A stretch of DNA of 64,000 bases from Roseiarcus sp963824475 (lineage in GTDB: Bacteria > Pseudomonadota > Alphaproteobacteria > Rhizobiales > Beijerinckiaceae). A program made the position numbers and the translations under genes. The stretch is from NCBI GenBank assembly GCA_963824475.1, contig CAWGPR010000012.1:806001-870000 (forward strand). The letters run 5' to 3'. The first letter of the stretch is position 1. Every line of letters begins with the position of its first letter. The notes beneath the pieces are model-generated. The model had not been told where the DNA came from. It made no database searches and worked only from the letters and a program-made list of their open reading frames with translations. This document shows, piece after piece, positions 35,001 to 44,764 of this stretch.

Positions 35001-36173
35001 TCACCAATCCACGATCGTGCCGTCGTCGAGAACGGCGTTGACGGTATGCGGCGCTTCAGGTTCGAAGGGATGGCGCGCGCACTCCGCCATATCCACTTCA
35101 ATTCCAAGCCCCGGCTTGGTCGGAACTTGCCAACACCCCTCGACCATCTCGATCGGTCCGCGCACGACGTCAAAGTACCAGGGAACGGCCCCGACCATTT
35201 CCTCCTGGATCACATGATTTGAGGTCGATACGGCGAAGTGCAGCGCGGCGACCCCGGCAATCGGGCCGATCGGATTGTGCGGGGCGACGCCGATGCCTGC
35301 GGCTTCGGCCATGCCGGCGATTTTCTTGGTCTCCCATAAGCCCCCGCAATGGCAGATGTCGGGCTGCGCTATGCTGATCGCGCGGCAGCGAAACAATTCG
35401 TCGAATTCGGCCAGATCAATCAGACGCTCGCCGGTGGCGATTGGAACGCGCGTTTTCGACGCGACTTCGCGTAAGCCCAGAGAATCGCCAGGCGGCAGCA
35501 CCTCCTCGACGAACATCGGCCGCGCGGGCTCGATCGCGTCGATATACGCAAGCGCTGCGCTAGCGGAGGCGGGTCGTCCATGGAAGTCGACCATGATCTC
35601 GACGTCCGGCCCAACCGCGTCCCGCAAAGCGCCCATCATGCGCGCGGTCCGATCCACCTGCGGTAATAGAGCGCTATAGTGGGTGTAAGGGATGATGACG
35701 ACTTTCATCGCGCGATAGCCCCGCGCGAGAACGTGATGCGCGCGCTCGACCAGTTGCTTCGCCAACTCGGTTTCATAGACCGCGCGCATGTCGCCGAGGC
35801 CGAGGTGCGTATAGACCCGCACCCGGTCGCGCACGCGACCGCCCAGCAGCATCCATACCGGAACCGAGAGAGACTTGCCCAGAATATCCCAAAGGGCGAT
35901 TTCGATTCCCGAGACAGCGCTCATGCCGATGACGCCAAGGCGCCAGAAGCTGTGCTTCTTCATGATCCGCACGAGCTTCTCGATGTCGCGCGGATCGCGG
36001 CCGATCACGAGCGGAGCGAGATCCTCGATCGCGGCCGCAACCGAGCGCGTCTTCCACTCGAGCGTCGCCTCGCCCCATCCGAACAGGCCATCCTGATCGG
36101 TCTCGACGCGCACGAAGATCCAGTTGCGCATCTCCGCGTGCACGATGACAGAGCGAATGCTGGTGATCTTCAA
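35001..36173 (-). CDS. Galactonate dehydratase-like enzyme (mandelate racemase/enolase superfamily)
   Basis: Protein of 390 residues. It dehydrates an aldonic acid to a 2-keto-3-deoxy acid. It has the enolase-superfamily capping domain and barrel. The three metal ligands are visible in VEIMVDFHGRP, PMFVEEVLPPG and VPIATGERLI, and the catalytic His is in GVAPHNPIGPIAGVAALH. The GRPAS and HNPIGP signatures are those of the D-galactonate dehydratase subgroup, but related enzymes act on other sugar acids. It lies between the transporter genes and its likely GntR regulator. Confidence 0.86.
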   Translation of the reverse strand: MKITSIRSVIVHAEMRNWIFVRVETDQDGLFGWGEATLEWKTRSVAAAIEDLAPLVIGRDPRDIEKLVRIMKKHSFWRLGVIGMSAVSGIEIALWDILGKSLSVPVWMLLGGRVRDRVRVYTHLGLGDMRAVYETELAKQLVERAHHVLARGYRAMKVVIIPYTHYSALLPQVDRTARMMGALRDAVGPDVEIMVDFHGRPASASAALAYIDAIEPARPMFVEEVLPPGDSLGLREVASKTRVPIATGERLIDLAEFDELFRCRAISIAQPDICHCGGLWETKKIAGMAEAAGIGVAPHNPIGPIAGVAALHFAVSTSNHVIQEEMVGAVPWYFDVVRGPIEMVEGCWQVPTKPGLGIEVDMAECARHPFEPEAPHTVNAVLDDGTIVDW

Positions 36174-36260
36174 CCCGAAACTCTCCCCGCCGCGCCATCG
36201 ACCGCCGCCGGCCGCCCCTCGGCGCCTCGAGTGGCGCTAACCAAGGCGCTCCTGGCTTAA

Positions 36261-36380
36261 ATCGTCATCGCGAGGACCCCAGGCCTGAGCCCGGGGGACG
36301 TGGCGATCCAGGAGTCGCCGGGCACCCGACGTTCCCTGGATTGCTTCCCCCCGGGCTTCGACCCGGGGGTCGCAATGACA
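36261..36380. repeat. GCGAGG-type palindromic repeat between transporter and dehydratase genes
   Basis: Arms ATCGTCATCGCGAGGA and GTCGCAATGACA enclose CCTGGATTGCTT and a perfect CCCCCGGG/CCCGGGGG hairpin (36348-36369). Related to the repeats at 21347, 25962 and 48968. It separates the permease gene from the dehydratase gene by about 250 bp. Confidence 0.75.
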
Positions 36381-36422
36381 ACTCTGGCTCAACCACAAAT
36401 CGCGCCCAATGCTCCAAGCCCC

Positions 36423-37436
36423 TTACCCGTATCTGCGCGCCTGCTGCTCGGCGATGATCACCGCTGCGATCAACAGGACGCCTTTCGCCACCATCTGGAA
36501 GAACGTGGGCACGCTGGTCAGGATCAAGCCGTTGTCCAAGACGCCGATGATGAGGACGCCGAGCAGCCCGCCGATGATCGTCCCCTTGCCGCCGGTCAGC
36601 GCGCATCCGCCAAGGACCGCCGCCGTGATGGCTTCCAGTTCAAGCCCCTCGGAACCGGAGATCGGCTGCCCCGATCCGGTTCGAGCCGCAAGCAACATTC
36701 CCGCCAAGCCGGCAGTCGCGCCGCTCAATGTGTAAATTCCGATCTGATAGGCGCGAACGTTGAGACCGGCGAGACGCGCCACGACCGGATTGCCGCCGAT
36801 GGCGTAAATGTTGCGGCCGGTGATGGTGTAGCGCATCAGCACGAAGAAGATCGCGACGACGATGACCAGCACCAGAATCGTGACGGGGAGGCCGAGAATC
36901 TTGCCGTCGCCGATGAACCGGAAGGCGGGATCGAAAATGCTGATCGACTGGCCGTTCGAGATGATGAATGCGACGCCGCGGAACACGGCCATCGTGCCGA
37001 GGGTGGCGATGACGGCGTTGATGCGTCCGACCGTGATGATCAGTCCGTTGACGATTCCCGCGATTGATCCGACCGCGACGCCGAACAGGATGCTGAGAAT
37101 TGGCGAACCGGTCCATCCGACCGCTAGCGCGATGCAGACGGTCGACAAGCCGACGACGGCGCCGACCGAAATATCAAGTCCGCCCGAAATAATGACGATC
37201 GTCTGAGCGGTCGCCAGAATTCCAAGGATCGCGATCGCTTGACCAATGTTGAGAACATTGCGCAGCAGGAAGAAGACGTCGGGGCGCAAGCTGCCGAAGA
37301 TCGCGATCAGCGCGGCAAGAGCGATCAGCAGACTGAAATTATGCGTGCCGATGCGCTCGATGATGCGGCCAAGACGCGCGCGGCGGGCGGGACGATCCGG
37401 CGCGTTCGCCACGCTCTCCATTTTCAGGTCCGTCAT
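36423..37436 (-). CDS. Sugar ABC transporter permease (AraH/RbsC-type)
   Basis: Protein of 337 residues with 8-10 hydrophobic helices (FSLLIALAALIAIFGSLRPD at the start). The segments GGLDISVGAVVGLSTV and GVALLIAAVIIAE-like end, and TAAVLGGCALTGGKGTIIGG, are the conserved coupling and channel motifs of the ribose/arabinose/galactose permease family. It overlaps the ATPase gene by 4 bp and is translated with it. The complete set here is binding protein, ATPase and permease. Confidence 0.92.
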   Translation of the reverse strand: MTDLKMESVANAPDRPARRARLGRIIERIGTHNFSLLIALAALIAIFGSLRPDVFFLLRNVLNIGQAIAILGILATAQTIVIISGGLDISVGAVVGLSTVCIALAVGWTGSPILSILFGVAVGSIAGIVNGLIITVGRINAVIATLGTMAVFRGVAFIISNGQSISIFDPAFRFIGDGKILGLPVTILVLVIVVAIFFVLMRYTITGRNIYAIGGNPVVARLAGLNVRAYQIGIYTLSGATAGLAGMLLAARTGSGQPISGSEGLELEAITAAVLGGCALTGGKGTIIGGLLGVLIIGVLDNGLILTSVPTFFQMVAKGVLLIAAVIIAEQQARRYG

Positions 37437-39046
37437 TGCGCCGCCGCCGCCTCAACTTTCGTCAAATTGTCCGCCATCGCGAGGCTCAGGATGCGCTCCT
37501 CGCTCGCCTGTTCGCGGGGCATTTCAGCGACAACGCGGCCGCCGGCCATCACCAGGATCCGGTCGGCGAGCCCGAGCAGTTCCGGCATTTCCGAGGAAAT
37601 CACCAGTAAGGCGATTCCTTCCTCAGCAAGCTCGGCGATCAGGCGATAAATCTCGGCCTTGGCGCCGACATCGACGCCGCGCGTGGGTTCGTCGAGGATC
37701 AGCACTTTCGGCCGGCGCGCGAGCCAACGTCCAAGCACGACCTTCTGCTGATTGCCCCCGGACAGATTGGCCACCGATGCGTCGAGGCTTGGCGTCCTGA
37801 TGCGAAGCCGGTCGACGAGCGCGCCTGCGATCCGGCGTTCGTCGCCGTCATTGACGAAGTTCAGCCGGCTGATGAGGTCGGGAATTGCGAGTGAGATATT
37901 GTCCTTGACGCTGCGCAGCAGGAGCAGCGCCTGGGACTTCCGATCTTCCGGCGCAAAGCCTACTCCGGCGGCAATCGCGTCAGCGGGGCTCCGCAATCGC
38001 ACCGGCCGGCCTTCCACGACGACAGAGCCGGAAAGCGCTCGATCGTAGCCGAATATCGCCTCGGCCAATTCGGATCGGCCAGCGCCCATCAGTCCCGCGA
38101 GACCGACGACTTCGCCCGAACGGACGTCGAAACTGACATCGTGGACGCGCGCTGTGGTGAGACCCTGCACCGAAAGGGCGATCTTCCCGCGGCGGCGCGC
38201 TGCGCGCTCGAAGAGGTCCGATATCGGTCGCCCGACCATGGCCTGAACGATTTCCGTTTCGGGAAACTCGACGGTCGGCCGCTCGTCGACGAGCCGCCCG
38301 TCGCGCAGCACCGCGATGCGGTCCGCCAAATCGCGAACCTCCCGCATTCGGTGCGAGATGTAGATGACGCCGACGCCATCGTCTCTCAGGCGTCGCACGA
38401 CGCGGAACAGGCGCTGGGCCTCGTCCTCCGTCAGCGAAGACGTCGGTTCATCGAGCGCCAGCACTCTTAAGCCCCGGCGAAGAGCGCGCATGATCTCCAT
38501 GAGCTGACGCTGGGCCGGACTGAGGTCGCCCGCGCGGGTCCATGGGCTGAGGTCGTTCTCGAGGCCAAATTCGGCGAGCAGGCGCCCGGTGCGACGGGCG
38601 AGATCGGCGCGATCGAGGAACATTCCATGGGTGCGGCGAAAGTCGCCGAGGAACAGGTTCTCGGCGATCGACAGGTCGGGAATGATGTCCGGTTCCTGAT
38701 GGATGACGCGAATTCCAAGGACGTGGGCGTCTGCCGGCGAGCGAAGCGTTTGCTGAACGCCTGCCGCCGCCAGAGTCCCCTGGTCGGGTCGATAGACGCC
38801 CTCAAAGATACGCACGAGCGTCGACTTGCCGGCGCCGTTCTCGCCCACGAGCGCGAGGATTTCGCCCGATCGCACCGCGAGCGTCACGTCGTCGAGCGCG
38901 CGGACCACCCCGAAACGCTTCGAGACGCCGAGCGCGGCCAGAGCGGGCGCCGCCTCCATCTGCGCGCCGGGGCCGCTCTCGCCTAGATCGCCGGGATTGC
39001 GGCGCGGCGCCTCGCCACGCCGCTCCGTCGAGCCTATTTGTGACAC
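37433..39046 (-). CDS. Sugar ABC transporter ATP-binding protein (AraG/RbsA-type)
   Basis: Tandem-ATPase protein of 537 residues. The first nucleotide-binding domain has Walker A GENGAGKST, signature DLSPAQRQLMEI and Walker B LRVLALDEPTSSL. The second has the degenerate Walker A GLMGAGRSE, signature NLSGGNQQKVVLGRW and Walker B LILDEPTRGVDVG, as usual for monosaccharide importers. The N-terminus begins within the end of the binding-protein gene (13-bp overlap); an internal Met at MEAAPALAALGVSKRF is an alternative start. Confidence 0.94.
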   Translation of the reverse strand: MSQIGSTERRGEAPRRNPGDLGESGPGAQMEAAPALAALGVSKRFGVVRALDDVTLAVRSGEILALVGENGAGKSTLVRIFEGVYRPDQGTLAAAGVQQTLRSPADAHVLGIRVIHQEPDIIPDLSIAENLFLGDFRRTHGMFLDRADLARRTGRLLAEFGLENDLSPWTRAGDLSPAQRQLMEIMRALRRGLRVLALDEPTSSLTEDEAQRLFRVVRRLRDDGVGVIYISHRMREVRDLADRIAVLRDGRLVDERPTVEFPETEIVQAMVGRPISDLFERAARRRGKIALSVQGLTTARVHDVSFDVRSGEVVGLAGLMGAGRSELAEAIFGYDRALSGSVVVEGRPVRLRSPADAIAAGVGFAPEDRKSQALLLLRSVKDNISLAIPDLISRLNFVNDGDERRIAGALVDRLRIRTPSLDASVANLSGGNQQKVVLGRWLARRPKVLILDEPTRGVDVGAKAEIYRLIAELAEEGIALLVISSEMPELLGLADRILVMAGGRVVAEMPREQASEERILSLAMADNLTKVEAAAAQ

Positions 39047-40029
39047 AGCTTGTCCTTGTAGGCCCCAAAGGTGTCGGCGGTGATCAAGTCGGCGTTGACA
39101 TAGGTCGTCACCGGCAGCGGCGTGTCGTTCTTGACCGAAGCGTACAGGAGCTGAATCGCCTGCGCGCCTTCCTTGGCGGAATCGATGTACATCGTCCCGC
39201 GGAACCCGGTCGGTTTGCCTGAACCGAAGGCGTCGCAGGCGCGGCTGCCGTCGATGCCGATGCCAATCACGTCGGTCGGGGCGAGCCCCTGGTTCTCGGT
39301 CGCGCGCACCCCGCCGAGCACGCCATCGTCATTGCAGGAATAGAAGATCCAATGCTTGGCTTCGGGATGGGCGGTTAAGGTCGTCGTGACCGCGGTGACG
39401 GCGCTCTCCATGTGATTGTCGTAAGGAATGCGCACGATGTTGGCCTTGTCGAACGTCGGCACGGCCTCGAGGAACGCCGCCTCGGCGCCGCGGTTGCGGC
39501 GCATGCAGGTGTCGGCCTTCTGATCCTCGATGCTGCCGATGCGAACGTCGTTGAACTTGTCCCATCCCTGAGCCTTGTAGAGCTTGGCCAGCTCGGACCC
39601 GACCTGGCGGCCGATGGTCTCGGCGTTCATTCCGACATAGGGCACCATTTTCTTGTCGCTGGTGTAGATGTCGTCATCGACGGCGATCAGCCGGATGCCG
39701 GCCTTCTGCGCTTTTTCTGCAACAACCGGGCCCAAGGCCTTGTCGGGGACGACGATGGCGATTGCTTTGACTCCGTCGCCGACCATCGTGTCGAAGGTCG
39801 TGAGCGCCAGGTTGGCGTCAAACTGAACGTCCTGAGTTATGAGGTTCACGCCGAGCTTTCCGGCTTCGGCCTTTGCCCCGGCGACCTCGGAGACGAACCA
39901 CGGATGCTCTCCCATCTTGTTGATGTAGCCCATCTTGACGTCGTCAGCTTTCGCGACCGTCGAACCGGCGATCGCGCCCGCGAATGACAGCGCCAACACG
40001 ACGCATGCGCATGATTTCTGCCTCATCAT
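39034..40029 (-). CDS. Periplasmic monosaccharide-binding protein (AraF-like)
   Basis: Protein of 331 residues with a signal peptide ending near STVAKADD. The mature part has the two-lobed sugar-binding fold. VLGGVRATENQG followed by VIGIGIDGSRA closely resembles the corresponding part of L-arabinose-binding protein AraF, and HPEAKHWIFYSCNDD matches its HPEVKHW segment. L-arabinose, D-galactose or D-fucose are likely ligands (inferred). It is the first transport gene downstream of the broken SDR gene. Confidence 0.88.
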   Translation of the reverse strand: MMRQKSCACVVLALSFAGAIAGSTVAKADDVKMGYINKMGEHPWFVSEVAGAKAEAGKLGVNLITQDVQFDANLALTTFDTMVGDGVKAIAIVVPDKALGPVVAEKAQKAGIRLIAVDDDIYTSDKKMVPYVGMNAETIGRQVGSELAKLYKAQGWDKFNDVRIGSIEDQKADTCMRRNRGAEAAFLEAVPTFDKANIVRIPYDNHMESAVTAVTTTLTAHPEAKHWIFYSCNDDGVLGGVRATENQGLAPTDVIGIGIDGSRACDAFGSGKPTGFRGTMYIDSAKEGAQAIQLLYASVKNDTPLPVTTYVNADLITADTFGAYKDKLCHK

Positions 40030-40074
40030 TTTTCCTCCCTGTTTGAACGGCCATTCCGGCCGAACCAGCTCATG

Positions 40075-40852
40075 TCATTCGTGATAGAGGACCGACCGGC
40101 CTCCGTCGATGACGATGGTGGCGGCGTTGATGAATGGCGCCTCGTCGGACGCCAGGAACACGGCGGTCCAGCCCACCTCCTCAGGACGCCCGATGCGCTT
40201 CGGCGGATGCAGGTCGTAGGCGCGCTTCCTCTCCAGTTCCGGGTCCGGAAACGTGTTCCAATATTCGGTCGCAATCGGCGTCTCGATATAGCCCGGCGCG
40301 ATCGCGTTAACGCGGATGCCGCGCGCCGCATATTCGATGGCGAGCGCGCGCGTCAGTCCCACGACCGCGTGCTTGGCGACAGGGTAGGGGAAACATCCCG
40401 GAATGATCTGGAAAGCGTGGGCCGAGGCGATATTGACGATCGATCCGCGGCCGGCCTCGATCATTCCTGGCAGAAATGCGCGCGTACAGCGCCAGACGCC
40501 TTCGAGATCGAACGGACATGCAGCGATCCCAATCCTGATCGCTCATCGCGAGGGGATCGCGAAAGACATTGACGCCCGCATTGTTGACAAGGATATCGGG
40601 CGCGCCAAACGCGGCGCGGGTTGCGTCATGCATCGCAGCGACCGAAGCGGGATCAGTGACGTCTGTCGGCACAAAAAGCGCGTTTCCTCCGGCGGCTTTG
40701 AGTTCCGCCGCCGCCGCCGCGCCGGTCTCGGAATTGACCTCGGCCACGACGATCCGGGCCCGCTCGGCGGCGAAGCAACGGGCGATCGCGGCCCCGATGC
40801 CCTGGCCGGCGCCGGTGACAACCGCCGTCTTCCCGTCCAAGCGTCCTGTCAT
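40075..40852 (-). pseudogene. SDR-family dehydrogenase, single-base frameshift
   Basis: The N-terminal half (MTGRLDGKTAVVTGAGQGIG, VNNAGVNVFRDPL) is intact to DQDWDRCMSV. There the frame breaks: removing one base near 40511 restores DLEGVWRCTRAFLPGMIEAG and leads into the second half with the catalytic YPVAK motif and the normal C-terminus ending at 40075. The full product would be about 258 residues. In this setting it would be a sugar or sugar-acid dehydrogenase for the pathway fed by the adjacent importer. It could be a real mutation or a sequence error. Confidence 0.82.
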
Positions 40853-41392
40853 GCAACTCCACTTCGTCAAATGATCGGGGCAATGGGGGAGGCGCTTTCG
40901 TGCGCGAACACGGATTCCGTGAGCGGCGCCTCACCGGGCGAATCGAAGCGCAGAATTCCGCCGCCATTCCTCCCATGAACTCGATCGAAAGATCATATGT
41001 TTGGTCAGTTGAAGCATAGCCCGAAGAGCCGGTCAACAGCGCGGTCAGGCCGGCTGAGACGAACGGCAATGAATTCTTGGGCAGGTTGTCTATGCGCTTG
41101 AATGACCGATCGCCGGCGTGGCGAGCCCAGCTTCGGCCCCTCGACCCCGTAGGGGACAACGTTGCGAACTCGACGCCTACGCCGAGGAGACGCGCCGGAG
41201 CGATCCCCTCGCAAACTCAAGAGCAATTTGCTCTAGTTCACAACAAAGCGGTGCGAAGTCGGCCGACAAGCGTACTTCGAGGATCTGCCGTCCACGATGA
41301 GGGCCTTAGTCTTCAATCGGGGACGGCCAATAGTCGATCGCGACAAAGGTCGCGAGCGCAATCCGGCCCGTTCTACCCGGGCGCGGTCACAC
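40853..41392. other. Intergenic region upstream of the sugar locus
   Basis: About 540 bp. It should contain the promoter of the minus-strand sugar operon. At 41191-41236 there is a CTAG-ending repeat described separately. No gene is convincing in either strand. Confidence 0.4.
41191..41236. repeat. CTAG-ended dispersed repeat fragment
   Basis: Read on the minus strand it begins CTAGAGCAAATTGCTCTTGA and continues GTTTGCGAGGGGATCG. The 46-bp stretch matches 46208-46253 (CTAGAACCTTTTGCTCTTGA then GTTTACGCGGGGACCG) at most positions. Confidence 0.65.
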
Positions 41393-41620
41393 TCACGTCA
41401 AGGAAGCCACTATCGAAGTGAGCTTCCAACCACCCCACACCGCAAGCGCCATGATCAGAAGAACAAAGAGGCTCGCGGTGAACAGCTCCCGACCGGGATG
41501 CGCAGTTGGCGGAAAGTCAAAACCATCGTCAGACTCCCGCGGCGCAGACGCCCGCACCGCATCAATAGAAAATTGCGATGCTTTTTCAGCGCGTAAGGCG
41601 CGTGTCTCAATGTGGGCCAT
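41393..41620 (-). CDS. Small single-pass membrane protein
   Basis: About 75 residues from the Met at 41620, which has a GAGGAA ribosome site. A soluble N-terminal part (MAHIETRALRAEKASQF) is followed by one C-terminal membrane helix (LFTASLFVLLIMALAVWGGW). The frame stays open to 41740 but the internal start is better supported. No family recognised. Confidence 0.55.
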   Translation of the reverse strand: MAHIETRALRAEKASQFSIDAVRASAPRESDDGFDFPPTAHPGRELFTASLFVLLIMALAVWGGWKLTSIVASLT

Positions 41621-42056
41621 GCGTTCCTCTAGATAGATAACCTCGCGATCAACGATCGAGACGCCAGAAGGTTCCCTGCTTTTGACGAAGTTCGCCAAAT
41701 AGCCGCCGCCGAACCCTTCATCACAGAGTATTCCCGACAAACGTTAGATATTAATCCGGGAATAAACTACCGAGACGATGGGATGACAACTGACACATAT
41801 GTTGAGCTTCTGAACTTCGGACGACCGGGCGAAAGCTGCCCTTGCTTGCGTAATTGATGGAACTTACGCCGCGCTGTCGGCCTTAAAGCGCCAGGAGGAC
41901 CGCCGAGGCGGCGCCGAAGTCGTGGCAGGGACCAGGTTTACGGCCAGCAGCAGCCCGGCATACTCAGCCGAAAGAGCCTGCGGGTTTCCAGCTGCGCCTT
42001 GTGTTGGCGAGACCTTCAGCGGGGATCGTATTGCCGAGGGGTTTTGCCGCCCGCGC
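41621..42056. other. Intergenic region
   Basis: About 435 bp with a moderately AT-rich part near 41730-41800. No gene, RNA or repeat recognised. Confidence 0.35.
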
Positions 42057-43364
42057 CTAGAGAAGCCGACTATTCCGCCCGCGAGCAGAAGTCATGCCGG
42101 GCTTCCGTTCGTCGAGCGCCTCCGGCGCCGACTCCCAGCCAAAAACGCTGCGGCCGGCGAAGGAATGCGACAGCCGCCGTTCTTCGGCGATGACATCCGC
42201 CACGGGCGGCCCGGCCGCGCGTCTTTCGACCCGACGGGCCTCGTCGTCGAGCCGCTTGAGCGCGGCAAGCCTGTCTTCTTGTCCGAGCTTCGCCTTTTGC
42301 ACCGCCGCCTTCATGACCCTGATCGTCTCGTCATAGACCTTGAGCGGCACTGGGAACGGATGCCGGTCCTTGCCGCCATGCGCGAACGAGAAGCGCGCCG
42401 GATCGGTGAAACGATAAGGCGCGCCATGCACCACTTCGGCCACCATCGCCAGCGCACGCACCGTGCGGGCGCCGACGCCGGGCACGAGAAGCAATTCGGC
42501 GAAGTCGGACGGTCCCCGATTCGCCGCCGCCGTGAAGCTTGCGTGAAGGCGGGAGCTGAGCACATCGCTCGCGCGCACGTCGTGATGAGCGGGCATGACG
42601 AGATGCGGCAGCGAGAGCTGGAGCGAGTCGGGCGGGGGCGCGGGCTTCCTGGGTTTTGTCTCGATGGCGGCCAGTTCGCGCGCCAGGCCGTCCGGACCGA
42701 GGAGATGCAAAAGCTCAAGCTGGGCTCGACGGGACAGGTCCGCGCGACGGTCGGTGAGGTTGACGATTTCGCCTTGATGGACGCCGTCGATCGCGGCGTG
42801 CGGCTCGTGGACGAAGCTCTGCAAGCCTTCGGACAGCCAATGATAGCGACGAGCCGTCCGGCTCAAGTCGTTCATGCCCTGCTGGACCACGGTCCAATGC
42901 CCATCATCGGCGACGATGAAGCCGTGCAGGTAGAGGTCAAACCCGTCCTGAATGGCGGCGCTGTCGACCTTCGCCACCAACCGGCTCACGTCGGCCAGCG
43001 CGGAACCGTCGATTCCGACCCGCTCTCCGATGGCTGCGAGCTCGAGCGGCGTCTTTCGCGAATGCTTGCCGCGGCCGCCGCAGACATGGATTCCGAGTTC
43101 GCCCGACAGGGGCTCAAGGCCGCGCTTCAGCGCGCCGATCACGGTCGTGGTTATGCCCGAGGAATGCCAGTCCATGCCCATGACCGAGCCGAACGACTGA
43201 AACCAGAACGGATGAGCGAGGCGGCGCAGCAACTCGTCGCGGCCATAAGTGTGGACGATCGCCTCGGCGATGACCGCGCCGAGGCGAGTCATGCGGGCCG
43301 CCAGCCACAACGGCGCCCGCCCGCCGTGCAACGGCAGATCGGCGCTTCCTGATCTATAGGCCAT
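42057..43364 (-). CDS. DUF763 domain-containing protein
   Basis: Protein of 435 residues of the DUF763 family, found in archaea and scattered bacteria and without established function. Family segments are SGSADLPLHGGRAPLWLAAR, HPFWFQSFGSVMGMDWHSSG, DGFDLYLHGFIVADDGHWTV and QQGMNDLSRTARRYHWLS. Near residue 290 there is LLLVPGVGARTVRALAMVAE, which looks like a helix-hairpin-helix and suggests DNA contact. The C-terminus is charged and variable. It stands alone. Confidence 0.88.
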   Translation of the reverse strand: MAYRSGSADLPLHGGRAPLWLAARMTRLGAVIAEAIVHTYGRDELLRRLAHPFWFQSFGSVMGMDWHSSGITTTVIGALKRGLEPLSGELGIHVCGGRGKHSRKTPLELAAIGERVGIDGSALADVSRLVAKVDSAAIQDGFDLYLHGFIVADDGHWTVVQQGMNDLSRTARRYHWLSEGLQSFVHEPHAAIDGVHQGEIVNLTDRRADLSRRAQLELLHLLGPDGLARELAAIETKPRKPAPPPDSLQLSLPHLVMPAHHDVRASDVLSSRLHASFTAAANRGPSDFAELLLVPGVGARTVRALAMVAEVVHGAPYRFTDPARFSFAHGGKDRHPFPVPLKVYDETIRVMKAAVQKAKLGQEDRLAALKRLDDEARRVERRAAGPPVADVIAEERRLSHSFAGRSVFGWESAPEALDERKPGMTSARGRNSRLL

Positions 43365-43509
43365 CGTGGGTCCTGAGACTCGTGCTCAAAGGCGCTGAGC
43401 GTCCTCGAGGGAGCTTGCGAATCTAACATCGACGACGCACGCACAACAGCGCGTGCTCTCGTCGCGCTGCAGCGCCGGCGATCTTATCGTGCGCCGGCCG
43501 CGTGCAACA

Positions 43510-44262
43510 TCAGCGCCAGTCGCTTCTGCCGAAACTATCGTCGATGGCGTAGCCGGCGCTGCGCACGGTCCGGATCGGATCCCTCTCCTTTCCCTTCGAC
43601 AGCCTCCTGCGCAGGCGTCCGATGTGCACGTCGACCGTGCGTTCGTCGACCTCCGCCGACCGCCCCCACACAAGGTCGAGCAGTTGGGCCCGCGAGAACA
43701 CCCGGCCCGGCTTTTCGAGCAGATATTCGAGCAGCCGAAAATCGGTCGGCCCGAGGCGGATGTCACGATCGCCGCGCCGAACGCGCCGGGTGAGCCGATC
43801 GAGGTCGAGGTCTCCGACATAGAGTCGTTCGGCGATCCTTTCCGGCCGGCTGCGTCGGAGCAGCGCGTGCACCCGGGCCATCAGTTCATTCACCGAGAAC
43901 GGCTTGACGACGTAGTCATCCGCGCCAACGGCGAGGCCGCGCACCCGCTCCGATTCTTCCCGCCGGGCGGTCACTATGATGATCGGCAAGGTGCGGGTCG
44001 CCTCGCGCGCCCGCAAGCGTCGGCAAATCTCGATCCCCGAAACGCCCGGCAGCATCCAGTCGAGAATGAGGAGGTCGGGCGCGTTTTCCGCCAGGCGCAG
44101 CTCCGCCTCGTCGCCACGCGCTACGCTTTCGACGACGTAGCCTTCCGCCTCCAGGTTATAACTGAGCAGCAAAGCCACATCGATCTCGTCCTCGACGATG
44201 AGAATGCGCGGCCCAGAGACGACGGTCGGACGGGCGAAGGACTTGCTCGTCTCGTTATTCAA
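43510..44262 (-). CDS. PhoB-like response regulator
   Basis: Protein of 250 residues with a TTG start. The receiver domain has the acidic pair in LIVEDEIDVA, the phosphorylated D68 in LLILDWMLPG, and the conserved Lys in DDYVVKPFS. An OmpR/PhoB-type winged helix follows (RLGPTDFRLLEYLLEKPGRV, VDERTVDVHIGRLRRRL). No histidine kinase gene is next to it. PhoB is the nearest subgroup by sequence feel, but an orphan regulator of the same type cannot be excluded. Confidence 0.88.
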   Translation of the reverse strand: MNNETSKSFARPTVVSGPRILIVEDEIDVALLLSYNLEAEGYVVESVARGDEAELRLAENAPDLLILDWMLPGVSGIEICRRLRAREATRTLPIIIVTARREESERVRGLAVGADDYVVKPFSVNELMARVHALLRRSRPERIAERLYVGDLDLDRLTRRVRRGDRDIRLGPTDFRLLEYLLEKPGRVFSRAQLLDLVWGRSAEVDERTVDVHIGRLRRRLSKGKERDPIRTVRSAGYAIDDSFGRSDWR

Positions 44263-44764
44263 CGGTCGTCTCCGGCGGCAGTCGTGGTCGCGTCGTCCTC
44301 GGACGGTCCCCCCATCCGCCTCGTGGCTTGCCGTCAGCGCCGTACGTTAACGACCGCTGCTCGGTGTCTCCCTGGAACAAATCGGCTGCGGAAGACAGAA
44401 AGGCAGGTTGATGGCGCAGGTAGCCACCGCGACTGAGCCGCGGCAACTGACAGAAATGTGGAGGCATTCGCAAATATTCTAGGATTTTTCATCGCTCACT
44501 CAGTCGCCGCACTTCGTCTGAGCAGGCTGAAACGTGCCGGGCTTGGGGATCTCCAAGGTTGGCAACCTCGCTGCGATCGTTTGACGCCGGTCAATGCAAT
44601 TGTTTTCAAGCGAGCGGATGTGGCGCTGGCGCTGCCGCGACAATATTGGCCCCCGACTGTCGTCGGCCTGTAACGCCATGTTCATCTCCAATTCAGCATG
44701 GGGAGCGCAGATGGAGATTGTTCAGAAACAAGAGTCGGAAGACTCGCTTCAAGAGGAACTTGCA
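44263..44764. other. Intergenic region between divergent genes
   Basis: About 500 bp holding the promoters of the response regulator (minus) and the small secreted protein (plus). Frames in it do not look coding. No specific site was identified. Confidence 0.35.
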
